Source: an uncultured Paenibacillaceae bacterium (GTDB taxonomy: Bacteria > Bacillota > Bacilli > Aneurinibacillales > Aneurinibacillaceae). From it: a stretch of DNA of 64,000 nucleotides. The notes beneath the pieces are model-generated. The model searched no databases. It saw only the letters and a list, made by a program, of their open reading frames with translations, and was not told where the DNA came from. The stretch covers positions 6,710 through 70,709 of the forward strand of contig CALNBV010000130.1 of assembly GCA_937874515.1 (NCBI GenBank), given 5' to 3'. The translations under genes were made by a program, and so were the position numbers. Positions 10,349-17,664 of this stretch are shown here, in pieces; the stretch's first letter is position 1, and every line of letters starts with the position of its first letter.

Positions 10349-10912
10349 TTGCCTAATAAAGAAGAAAAACTAATTGTTTCTGTAGAAAGTGAAGGGAGAA
10401 GAACAACTGCAGAATATCCTGTACCGGAAAAATTAAGAATCGTTATTATTATAAATAACCAAATTACAAATGTCCCCAACACTACGCAAATTGCAAGTGG
10501 GGCCGGGTATAACAGTGCTGCAGGAAATAACGCTGCTCTTGATTCATCAAATACTTTACAGCAGCAAAGTGTAGGAGGAGCTGGGGTCGCTAAAAACTTT
10601 GGATTGGGGGGTCCACAAATCGAACCCCATGTTTCCCAGGAGAAAAAGAAAGATGGAGAAGAAATTGTGATCGTCATTAATAACCAGATTAATCAATCAC
10701 AACCTCCAGAGGAGACAGTTTCACCGGAGCCACCAGAACCTCAAGTTACGGCATCAGCCACACAAGTAGCAAGTGGCGCAGGACATGATAGTGCCGGGGG
10801 AACCAATGCTGCCATTGGAAGTTCCAATACGAAACAGCAATTTTCTGTTGCTGGAGGCGACAACTCCGAGGCGAAGAATTTTACGAAAAAAGCTCCACAA
10901 GAGGAAACATAA
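10349..10912 (+). CDS. Hypothetical protein with a duplicated Asn/Ser/Gly-rich unit
   Basis: A 187-aa protein without signal peptide or membrane segment. It contains two copies of one unit: residues 31-84 (IVIIINNQIT, then TQIASGAGYNSAAGNNAA, SSNTLQQ and AKNF) and residues 106-178 (IVIVINNQIN, then TQVASGAGHDSAGGTNAA, SSNTKQQ and AKNF). In the second unit a Pro/Glu-rich insert lies between the beta-like start and the ASGAG part. This composition resembles spore-surface and other structural proteins, but no family is recognised. Start TTG 10349 follows AGGGGGGAG at 9 bases. A strong terminator follows directly. Confidence 0.65.
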   Translation: MPNKEEKLIVSVESEGRRTTAEYPVPEKLRIVIIINNQITNVPNTTQIASGAGYNSAAGNNAALDSSNTLQQQSVGGAGVAKNFGLGGPQIEPHVSQEKKKDGEEIVIVINNQINQSQPPEETVSPEPPEPQVTASATQVASGAGHDSAGGTNAAIGSSNTKQQFSVAGGDNSEAKNFTKKAPQEET

Positions 10913-10940
10913 AGAAGAGAGGATTAGTTCCTCTCTTCTT
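10912..10940. terminator. Bidirectional intrinsic terminator
   Basis: AAGAAGAGAGGA (10912-10923) and TCCTCTCTTCTT (10929-10940) form a perfect 12-bp stem with a 5-base loop. It lies between the convergent repeat-protein and reductase genes. Confidence 0.8.
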
Positions 10941-10941
10941 G

Positions 10942-11529
10942 TTAATTCTTTATTTTTTTGAAATAGAGATATACTTTTTCTAATTTCTCTTTCTGTTTTC
11001 CCTTTGGGCTTTCCATATTGCCAAATTCAAAGAATTTCACTTTTTTGATTCCTACATACTTAAGTAAAGCTTTTTTCATTAACATTTGATGGGCATTATT
11101 TAGATAGAACATGGGATAATGTGTTGGCCCCTTCATTGTTGAAACACACACTACAGATTTCCCCTTTAACAGTCCTTCCGGAAGAAGTCCCCCCTGATCC
11201 TTATACGCAAAATTTGCAGAAAATAACTGATCAATATATCCCAAAAGCATTGCTGGGGGTCTTCCCCACCAAATAGGATAGACGAAGACTATTTTATCAG
11301 CCCAACTAATTTGATTTCGATACTGCTCCAGGTCAGGGGCACGATACATATCCCTTCTGCGTTTTTCTTCATTAAATACAAGAATTGGATTAAATCCTTC
11401 TTCATATAAATCCAAAACCTGTACATCTGTTATGGTAGGGTTTTCACTGCTTCCCTTAATGACTCTTTGTAAAAATTCATAATTAAGGCTGTTGTGATTA
11501 GGATGTGTGTAAATAATAAGCATTTTCAT
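10942..11529 (-). CDS. NAD(P)H quinone oxidoreductase, flavodoxin-like fold
   Basis: A 195-aa FMN-dependent reductase of the Flavodoxin_2 family (MdaB/KefF/NQO1 type). It opens with MKMLIIYTHPNHNSLNYEF, the phosphate-binding loop, and has the flavin-contacting VYPIWWGRPPAMLLGYID. It reduces quinones or similar electrophiles by two electrons. ATG 11529 follows AGGTGG. It is divergent from a MarR regulator with two palindromes in between, the usual arrangement for a quinone- or electrophile-inducible detoxification gene. The natural substrate is unknown. Confidence 0.85.
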   Translation of the reverse strand: MKMLIIYTHPNHNSLNYEFLQRVIKGSSENPTITDVQVLDLYEEGFNPILVFNEEKRRRDMYRAPDLEQYRNQISWADKIVFVYPIWWGRPPAMLLGYIDQLFSANFAYKDQGGLLPEGLLKGKSVVCVSTMKGPTHYPMFYLNNAHQMLMKKALLKYVGIKKVKFFEFGNMESPKGKQKEKLEKVYLYFKKIKN

Positions 11530-11544
11530 TCTACTGTCCACCTA

Positions 11545-11601
11545 CTTATCATTTGATAAGCAAAATAATACCACAACGCCACTTGATTATCAATTGATAA
11601 T
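11545..11601. promoter_or_regulatory. Two palindromic MarR operators
   Basis: CTTATCATTTGATAAG (11545-11560) has 7-bp arms around TT. ATTATCAATTGATAAT (11586-11601) is a perfect 16-bp palindrome. Both share TTATCA and TGATAA half-sites and lie in the divergent region between the reductase and marR genes, 41 bp apart (about four DNA turns). Confidence 0.75.
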
Positions 11602-11649
11602 TGTATTATGACAATATTTTTGTTACCTTGTTAATATGAGGTGATCATT

Positions 11650-12078
11650 ATGAATAAAACAACTTTATTTCATAAATTAGTAGCATTTACAACTTCCGTC
11701 CATCGTGTAACCCATGAATTAACAAAAGATGCGAAAGCGGACCATATTACATCCGTTCAATATAACATTCTAGAACTTATAGCAGTTAGTCAACCTGTTA
11801 CTCCAAGCCAAATTAGTGATTGTCAACATTTATCACTGCCCAATACCAGTCGAGAGTTAAAAAAACTAAGAGAAAAAAACTTAATTGAAAAAGTAGGAGA
11901 CCCTGAAGATGGTCGAAAACAGCATATTCGTCTTACAAAAGAAGGGGAACAAATGATGGACAAATCCTTCCAATTGATAGAAACCAGGTTCCTAAATCGA
12001 ATACAAAACGCTTCAAAAGAAGATTTAGATGAGATTGATCAGGCCATTGATATCCTGCAAAGAAAACTATTTTATTAA
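11650..12078 (+). CDS. MarR-family transcriptional regulator
   Basis: A 142-aa protein with the MarR winged-helix fold: recognition region PSQISDCQHLSLPNTSRELKKL (about 55-76) and wing KVGDPEDGRKQHIRLTKEG (about 84-102). Helices at both ends form the dimer interface. ATG 11650 follows GAGGTGATC. It most likely represses itself and the divergent reductase through the two palindromes and is released by an electrophile or phenolic ligand. Only one Cys (in SDCQ) lies near the DNA-binding region. Confidence 0.85.
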   Translation: MNKTTLFHKLVAFTTSVHRVTHELTKDAKADHITSVQYNILELIAVSQPVTPSQISDCQHLSLPNTSRELKKLREKNLIEKVGDPEDGRKQHIRLTKEGEQMMDKSFQLIETRFLNRIQNASKEDLDEIDQAIDILQRKLFY

Positions 12079-12102
12079 TCTGCATTCCATAAGGGGAAGA
12101 CA

Positions 12103-12969
12103 ATGAAACCTTTTATTAAATACCGTGGCGGAAAATCCTCAGAAATTCAACATTTCACGAATTATATTCCTAAGGAATTTGATACCTATATTGAACCCTT
12201 TGTCGGTGGAGGGGCTGTTTACTTTTTTTTAGAACATGAAAAAAACATGATCAATGATATCAATCCTAAACTCATGTCTTTATATAAAGAAATAAAAGAT
12301 TGTTACCCAGAACTAAGAAGACAGTTAAATCTATTAGAAGATATTTATAGAAAGAATCAGGCTGAATATGAATCAAAAAAACAATCTGCCATGGAAGAGG
12401 AGTACATTGAAAATAAAAATGAAGAGCTTTTTTATCAATTAAGAAGGGTATTTAACGATCCAGACGGGGAATGGCTGGAAGGGGTTATTTACTATTTCAT
12501 TAATAAAACCGCTTATAGCGGAATGATTCGATACAACAAAAAAGGGGAGTATAATGTCCCTTTTGGCAGATACAAAAACTTCAACACAAAACGAATCACA
12601 GATGCCCACTACAAACTATTGCAAAATACTCTATTATTTAATACGGACTATTCTCAACTATTCCAGATGGCAAACAAAGAGGATTTCATGTTTTTAGATC
12701 CTCCCTATGATTGCACCTTTAATGACTATGGAAATCTGCAATTTGAAAATGGTTTTGATGAACAAGAACAACTTCGGCTGGCGGAAGAATTTAAAAAGTT
12801 AGAATGCAAGGCATTGATGGTTATAGCAAAAACAGACCTGACTAATAATTTATATAAGGATTACATCCTTACTGAATATGATAAGAATTATGCAGTAAAT
12901 ATCCGAAATCGATTTAAAAACAGCGCAAAACATTTAATAATTACTAATTATGACGTAAAAAAAAGATGA
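12103..12969 (+). CDS. D12-class N6-adenine DNA methyltransferase (Dam-like)
   Basis: A 288-aa amino-methyltransferase of the alpha class, transferring a methyl group from AdoMet to adenine in DNA. MKPFIKYRGGKS at the N-terminus and EPFVGGGAV (31-39) form the AdoMet site; DPPYDCTF begins at 199 and is the catalytic motif IV. Target recognition lies between. The recognition sequence cannot be read from the protein; GATC is the commonest for this family. No restriction endonuclease adjoins it, so it looks orphan. ATG follows AGGGGAAG. A terminator lies 50 bp downstream. Confidence 0.88.
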   Translation: MKPFIKYRGGKSSEIQHFTNYIPKEFDTYIEPFVGGGAVYFFLEHEKNMINDINPKLMSLYKEIKDCYPELRRQLNLLEDIYRKNQAEYESKKQSAMEEEYIENKNEELFYQLRRVFNDPDGEWLEGVIYYFINKTAYSGMIRYNKKGEYNVPFGRYKNFNTKRITDAHYKLLQNTLLFNTDYSQLFQMANKEDFMFLDPPYDCTFNDYGNLQFENGFDEQEQLRLAEEFKKLECKALMVIAKTDLTNNLYKDYILTEYDKNYAVNIRNRFKNSAKHLIITNYDVKKR

Positions 12970-13012
12970 TAAGAATCAAATCGTGCCTTTTGCCCCTCAA
13001 ACTTATAAATTC
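12970..13012. repeat. Short deletion derivative of the structured repeat
   Basis: The 18 bases at 12970-12987 match the left end of repeat element A (13364-13381) and the 20 bases at 12993-13012 match the sequence just right of it (13603-13622). Five bases separate the two parts, so the middle of the element is missing here. Confidence 0.7.
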
Positions 13013-13022
13013 TTATTCGTTT

Positions 13023-13062
13023 AAAAAGGCCCAATCACTAAAACGGATGGGGCCTTTTTTTC
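13023..13062. terminator. Bidirectional intrinsic terminator
   Basis: AAAAAGGCCC and GGGGCCTTTTTTT form a GC-capped stem with a 16-base loop and long T tract. It ends the methylase gene and abuts the stop of the small membrane protein on the other strand. Confidence 0.8.
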
Positions 13063-13279
13063 ATATAACCTTCTGATCCAGATAACTATAAATATTCTCC
13101 AAAATATGTACTGCACTAGAAAAAATCCATTTAATTGCATTGAAAACATAATCCAACAAATCCAAGCGCCACAGAATGAATCCAACAATAAATATACCTA
13201 TACTAGTAATACCTTCCCTCACTCCAATAACAGTAAATATGAAAATAAAACCAATGACCGCCAAAAAGAGATAAAACAT
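13061..13279 (-). CDS. Small two-segment membrane protein
   Basis: A 72-aa protein with two hydrophobic segments, about 2-20 (FYLFLAVIGFIFIFTVIGV) and 25-40 (TSIGIFIVGFILWRLD), then an amphipathic C-terminal helix. No family is recognised. ATG 13279 follows GGAGGTAG at about 10 bases, which supports a real gene. The stop lies on the bidirectional terminator. Nothing in its neighbours suggests a job. Confidence 0.55.
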   Translation of the reverse strand: MFYLFLAVIGFIFIFTVIGVREGITSIGIFIVGFILWRLDLLDYVFNAIKWIFSSAVHILENIYSYLDQKVI

Positions 13280-13359
13280 AATTAGTCTACCTCCATATCC
13301 TCTGTTCCTTTACATTTATTATATTTCAAAACATACCAAAAAAGGGGAATAAAAAGGAA

Positions 13360-13552
13360 ATGCTAAGAATCAAATCGTGCCTCTTGCTCGCCGACATGGA
13401 TGTTATAAATGACGGTCACCTTCACTCCGGGCGCGCCTTCAAAACATCTGGGTAGCTCAGGAAGTGAGACTATTGAAGGCTTTTATTCGCCCTTCACTCA
13501 GTTTCCCTCGTACCGGCTTCACAAAAAGGCTACTGATTTGATCCTTTAGCAT
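13360..13552. repeat. Structured repeat element, copy A
   Basis: A 193-bp element with a terminal stem: ATGCTAA (13360-13366) pairs with TTAGCAT (13546-13552), and ATCAAATC (13369-13376) pairs with GATTTGAT (13535-13542). Inside, GCCTTCAA pairs with TTGAAGGC, and GGGCG with CGCCC. The 43 bases 13429-13471 are identical in copy B at 48985-49027, and the rest is about 70 percent alike. It carries no reading frame. It could be a structured RNA or a transposase-dependent miniature element; the segment right of it (to about 13580) also recurs near copy B. Confidence 0.75.
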
Positions 13553-13624
13553 CCCAACCATTGACCTTACGGTCTAATTTTGAAAAGGAAATGCGATCTG
13601 TACCCCTCAAACTTATAAATTCGT

Positions 13625-13651
13625 TAAAAAGACCACTTAAAGTGGCCTTTT
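13625..13651 (-). terminator. Intrinsic terminator of the cyclase-CRP operon
   Basis: On the minus strand AAAAAGGCCACTT pairs with AAGTGGTCTTTTT, ending in a T tract; the stem overlaps the stop codon of the Crp/Fnr gene. Confidence 0.75.
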
Positions 13652-14305
13652 TATTTCTATTAATAATATTTTTTTCTTATCGATCACAATATTGTCTTCA
13701 TCCTGCAATTCCAACAATACTTTTGTCACGGTTTCTCGAACAGAACCGACCATATCTGCTATTTGTTTATGGGTTAACTTTAAATCGATTAAAACACCGT
13801 TATCTTGTTGAACACCATGTTCTTGAGATAGCCTTACCAGTAATTTTTTTATGCGTGTTCTCACATCTAAAAATGTTAAATCCTGAATTTGCTCATTGGT
13901 TTTTTGTAGGCGATTCATAGATATGTCCAGAAGTTTCAATGTTAGTCTGGGATGGGCCTCAAGCAATCGTTCTAAGTCTGAACGTTTCAAAACATACAAT
14001 ATAGTAGGTTCTAAGGTTTCTGCAGAGGCAGATCTAATCTGGTCTTTACGAATCGATGCCATCTCACCAAAAAAATCACCAACGCGAAAAATGGCCAGAA
14101 TGATTTCTTTTGCACCATTAAATCGATATATTTTAACAGAACCGGATTTAATAATGTACAATTCATCTCCTGTGTCACCTTCCATAAAAATGGATAACCC
14201 TTTTTTATAGTGTCTTTCAATAAGTAATGACGCAATGGAATCCAAATCAGAAGGAATTAATTCGCAAAATAATGGAATTTTACCTAATAATAAATGAGGA
14301 ATCAT
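13637..14305 (-). CDS. Crp/Fnr family transcription regulator, probably cAMP-binding
   Basis: A 222-aa protein with an N-terminal cyclic-nucleotide-binding barrel (about 10-125), a dimer helix (about 115-140) and a C-terminal Crp-type winged helix (about 145-215; LTHKQIADMVGSVRETVTKV). The phosphate-binding cassette reads FFGEMASIRKDQIRSASA: Glu81, Arg91 and Ser92 match the residues that hold cAMP in E. coli CRP. No Cys cluster for an Fe-S centre is seen, arguing against FNR. It lies 26 bp downstream of the adenylate cyclase hybrid on the same strand, so the pair probably makes and reads the same messenger. ATG 14305 follows AAGGAGTGA. Confidence 0.85.
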   Translation of the reverse strand: MIPHLLLGKIPLFCELIPSDLDSIASLLIERHYKKGLSIFMEGDTGDELYIIKSGSVKIYRFNGAKEIILAIFRVGDFFGEMASIRKDQIRSASAETLEPTILYVLKRSDLERLLEAHPRLTLKLLDISMNRLQKTNEQIQDLTFLDVRTRIKKLLVRLSQEHGVQQDNGVLIDLKLTHKQIADMVGSVRETVTKVLLELQDEDNIVIDKKKILLIEIKRPL

Positions 14306-14331
14306 ATAAAATCACTCCTTGTAAAAAAATA

Positions 14332-17277
14332 TTAGGTATGAGTTACAGTATCTTTTTGGCAACGTTCTAGATAGATAAGAACCACAGAATCTTGTGGGTA
14401 ATGGTTTAAACATTCTTTAAATAAGTGTTCAGCTTCCTCATAGTTTCCTTCCTCAAATAATCCCCATGCCATAGTATAGATTTCTAAAGAAGCTCTTTTC
14501 CCATTTCGAACTTCCAAACCATCTGCATCGAAAACTTCATATACCAATACATTTTCTGATTTTCCCTTAATTTTAACCCGGTCAATGGGTCGGATTAGAA
14601 ACTGGGAGGGATTAATCAAACTGGAATAGGTATGTTCGCTGATTAAGATTGACGTTTTATACAACTTATTTAATTGCTCAATACGGGAGGATATATTAAC
14701 AGCATCACTAATAACCGTTCCTTCCATACGGTTTGGTCCACCAATTGTACCAAGAATAACAGGACCAGTGTTTAGACCTATACCAATATGAATAGGCAGC
14801 TTCCCTTGTATCCATCTTTCATTATTATAGTTTTCTAATGCATGTACCATAGAAATAGCAGCCCTTACAGCATCATCTGCCTCCTGATCAAATAAAGCCA
14901 TAACAGCATCGCCAATATATTTATCTATGAAACCTTGATGCTCATTAATAATCGGTTCCATTTTACCAAGATAATCATTAAGAAAGGAGAAGTTTTCTCC
15001 GGGGCTCATTTTTTCGGATAAAGACGTAAAGGAACGGATATCAGAAAAAAGTATGGTCATATTCTTTAATTGTTGATCCCCTAGTTGAACGTCAATAATG
15101 CTTTCCTTTTCTAAATGATGCAGGAACTCTTTGGGTACAAATCTCCCATATGCCACGTTGATTTTTGTAAGGTCTATATGTGTCTTAATACGGGCAAACA
15201 GTTCATTTTGGGAGAATGGTTTCGTTAAATAATCATTTGCTCCAGTTTGGAAACCTTCTACAATATCTTGTACCAAATTTTTAGCTGAAAGAAACACAAC
15301 AGGCAATTCACTGGGGGGAAATGTTTCCCGTATCTTCTGGCACACCTCAAATCCAGACATCTTCGGCATCATAATGTCTAACAAGATAATATCCGGTCGA
15401 TAGCCTTGATTGAGTAAGGCCAGGGCATCTATACCATTATCAGCTTTCATTACGGAATAATTTTTTATGGTTAAATAATTCATCAATACCTGTTGGTTCA
15501 CCTGGTCGTCGTCTACAATTAAAACTTCAAGTTGACCCCTCGTGCCAATCCCTTGAAATTGGGTCAGATCAGGAACCATTATTGAATCTTGATATTCCAT
15601 TTCTCTTTTTTCCAACCCAGGATATGGTTCTTCGGAAATTGGCGATCCCTCTAAATTAAGGGGTAAAGAGAAAATAAAAGTTGACCCTTTTCCCAGTGAT
15701 GATTCAACACGAATGGTTCCCCCATGTAATTCGACTAATTGTTTTGTAATAGACAAACCAAGCCCGGTTCCCCCATATTGTCTCATAATGGAACTATCGG
15801 CCTGGGCAAAAGAATCAAAAATTCGCTCCTGCTGATCTTCCCCAATACCAATTCCCGTATCTGAAACGGCTATTTCTAAAAAAGAACCTACAATTTTGGC
15901 GGATACTTCAATGGTCCCTGAATCAGTAAATTTTACCGCATTTCCTATTAAATTGTGTATGATTTGGTGAACCCGATCTTCATCTGCATTTACAGAGGGA
16001 AATTCCAGTCCAATGGAATTAATTAATTTTATCCCCTTATTCCTAAGCAAAGGTTTGTATAGAGAAATAGCAACATCAACGATTTCTTTAATTCCAACAG
16101 GGGTAATACGCAATTGAATATCCCTGTTTTTAAGTTTGGAAAAATCCAGAATATCATTTACTAAATGAGCCAGGCGTTTGCCACTAAGCACAATCATTCC
16201 CAGGTTTTTCTTCATATCTTCTGTAATGGGACCACCTGCTCCATCAAGCAATGATTCAGCAATGCCGATGATTCCATGGAGAGGTGTGCGAAGTTCATGG
16301 GAAGTATTGGCCAAAAAGTCATCCTTTAACTTATCCATTTTCTGCAGAAACTCATTTTTGCTTTCTAGTTCTTTGGATAGCATTTTTAGACGATAATTGG
16401 TTTCTATTTGGGACTGTATATGATTAAATGCCGTAATCAGTTGTCCAACTTCGTCCAATGAAGTAACAGGAATCCGTCTATGTAAACCGTTATCTTCGTC
16501 GTAAGCACTTCTATTTAATTGTTTGGAAACCTCTTTAATATTCTCAATCGGTTCTAATAGAGTAAAACGAACGAAAAGCAAGGACATCACAACTAAAATA
16601 AGAATTACAATTACTGTTTTGCCAAAAGTGATACTTACACCTTCACTAACAGAAATCCAGTATAACCAGACTAATTTAGAAATGACGATAAAGAGAATAG
16701 AAACCATAACAAGGAGAACTTTCCGATAGTAGGTAAACCCCACTTGTTCCGGTAATTCATCATGATTCAATTGGATTAAAATTGGTCGAAACAACCGATT
16801 CATAAAAGCATAGATGGTCATAGTAAGTATAAGAGAAAGGGACGTTTCATATAAAAAACTAAAAAACATATCGATAAATTCACGTAATGTATCATATTGG
16901 AACATGACGTATTGGTAAAGATGAAAGGCGATTCCCAATCCCATCATAAATAAAATAGAAAAGCGAAAAAATCTCTCCGGAAAACGGACAACCTTTAAAA
17001 AAATCCCCCTTTTTTCCTCTAAAGATAGGTAGTCTATCCCCCTATACAACCATTTAAACACCTTTCTTAAATGCCACATTGAATACAAATAATATACAAC
17101 AATCATGGTTCCCATTTGAATGAGAACAAAAGGGAGGACATACTTCAATTCATGGGCCCAGGAATTATTATAAATATAAACGTTACCCAGAAGAATAATA
17201 GCTACTCCTTCAATACCAATAAAAAGGAACAGAAGTAGGAACTTTTGTTTTATTTTTTTTAATGATTCAGTGAGCAA
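14332..17277 (-). CDS. Hybrid sensor histidine kinase-receiver-adenylate cyclase
   Basis: A 981-aa multidomain signalling protein. Residues 10-240 contain about six membrane segments; HAMP at about 240-295; HisKA with phospho-acceptor His327 (NTSHELRTPLHG); HATPase to about 540 (DTGIGIG, GGTGLGLSI); receiver at 583-700 with Asp634 and Lys686; class III cyclase at about 735-915; two helical TPR-like repeats at the end. The cyclase keeps metal Asp746 and Asp790, transition-state Asn861 and Arg865, and Lys786 with Asp858, the pair that selects adenine over guanine. It should convert ATP to cAMP under control of a membrane-sensed signal through an internal phosphorelay. Start TTG 17277 follows GGGGGA. 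Similar fusions are known (CyaC of cyanobacteria). Confidence 0.92.
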   Translation of the reverse strand: MLTESLKKIKQKFLLLFLFIGIEGVAIILLGNVYIYNNSWAHELKYVLPFVLIQMGTMIVVYYLYSMWHLRKVFKWLYRGIDYLSLEEKRGIFLKVVRFPERFFRFSILFMMGLGIAFHLYQYVMFQYDTLREFIDMFFSFLYETSLSLILTMTIYAFMNRLFRPILIQLNHDELPEQVGFTYYRKVLLVMVSILFIVISKLVWLYWISVSEGVSITFGKTVIVILILVVMSLLFVRFTLLEPIENIKEVSKQLNRSAYDEDNGLHRRIPVTSLDEVGQLITAFNHIQSQIETNYRLKMLSKELESKNEFLQKMDKLKDDFLANTSHELRTPLHGIIGIAESLLDGAGGPITEDMKKNLGMIVLSGKRLAHLVNDILDFSKLKNRDIQLRITPVGIKEIVDVAISLYKPLLRNKGIKLINSIGLEFPSVNADEDRVHQIIHNLIGNAVKFTDSGTIEVSAKIVGSFLEIAVSDTGIGIGEDQQERIFDSFAQADSSIMRQYGGTGLGLSITKQLVELHGGTIRVESSLGKGSTFIFSLPLNLEGSPISEEPYPGLEKREMEYQDSIMVPDLTQFQGIGTRGQLEVLIVDDDQVNQQVLMNYLTIKNYSVMKADNGIDALALLNQGYRPDIILLDIMMPKMSGFEVCQKIRETFPPSELPVVFLSAKNLVQDIVEGFQTGANDYLTKPFSQNELFARIKTHIDLTKINVAYGRFVPKEFLHHLEKESIIDVQLGDQQLKNMTILFSDIRSFTSLSEKMSPGENFSFLNDYLGKMEPIINEHQGFIDKYIGDAVMALFDQEADDAVRAAISMVHALENYNNERWIQGKLPIHIGIGLNTGPVILGTIGGPNRMEGTVISDAVNISSRIEQLNKLYKTSILISEHTYSSLINPSQFLIRPIDRVKIKGKSENVLVYEVFDADGLEVRNGKRASLEIYTMAWGLFEEGNYEEAEHLFKECLNHYPQDSVVLIYLERCQKDTVTHT

Positions 17278-17580
17278 AATAGATCCCCCAACTTATCCAG
17301 ATTTCATTGTTTAAATAGAAAACTACTAATCTTTATTATATTATTTTCAGAAATCAATGTACTCACATATTTTCTGGTAATAGAAGGCTAAATCTAGAAA
17401 TGGATTTGACCTTCTGTTATATAATTAAGAATGTATATTTTTAAACATCATGGCAAAGGAGAAGTAGAATGAATTATGTATCTTTTCTATTGCCATGAAC
17501 AAAGTAGTACATTCTTTACCCTGGGGATTGCCCAATGGATGGAGTGGATGATTCATTACTTATGATAGAAACATAGCTTA
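17278..17580. other. Intergenic region with a hairpin and a 9-codon frame
   Basis: About 300 AT-rich bases upstream of the cyclase gene. CATGGCAA (17449-17456) and TTGCCATG (17490-17497) could pair, enclosing AAAGGAGAA and a nine-codon frame ATG 17469 to TGA 17498. No longer gene is seen; the cyclase promoter must lie at its left end. Confidence 0.4.
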
Positions 17581-17581
17581 T

Positions 17582-17610
17582 AATGCGTTTAAAACACACG
17601 CGTGTGTTTT
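17582..17610. repeat. Left flanking palindrome of the AlbA_2 gene
   Basis: AAAACACACGCGTGTGTTTT (17591-17610) is a perfect 20-bp palindrome. Together with the preceding bases it contains AATGCGTTTAAAACACACG (17582-17600), repeated in the same orientation at 19319-19337 on the other side of the gene. It sits just upstream of the presumed promoter. Confidence 0.8.
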
Positions 17611-17664
17611 CTATCTGTTTTAAAACAATATATACGTGTTAAAATAATGTTAGGGGGTGTTTTT

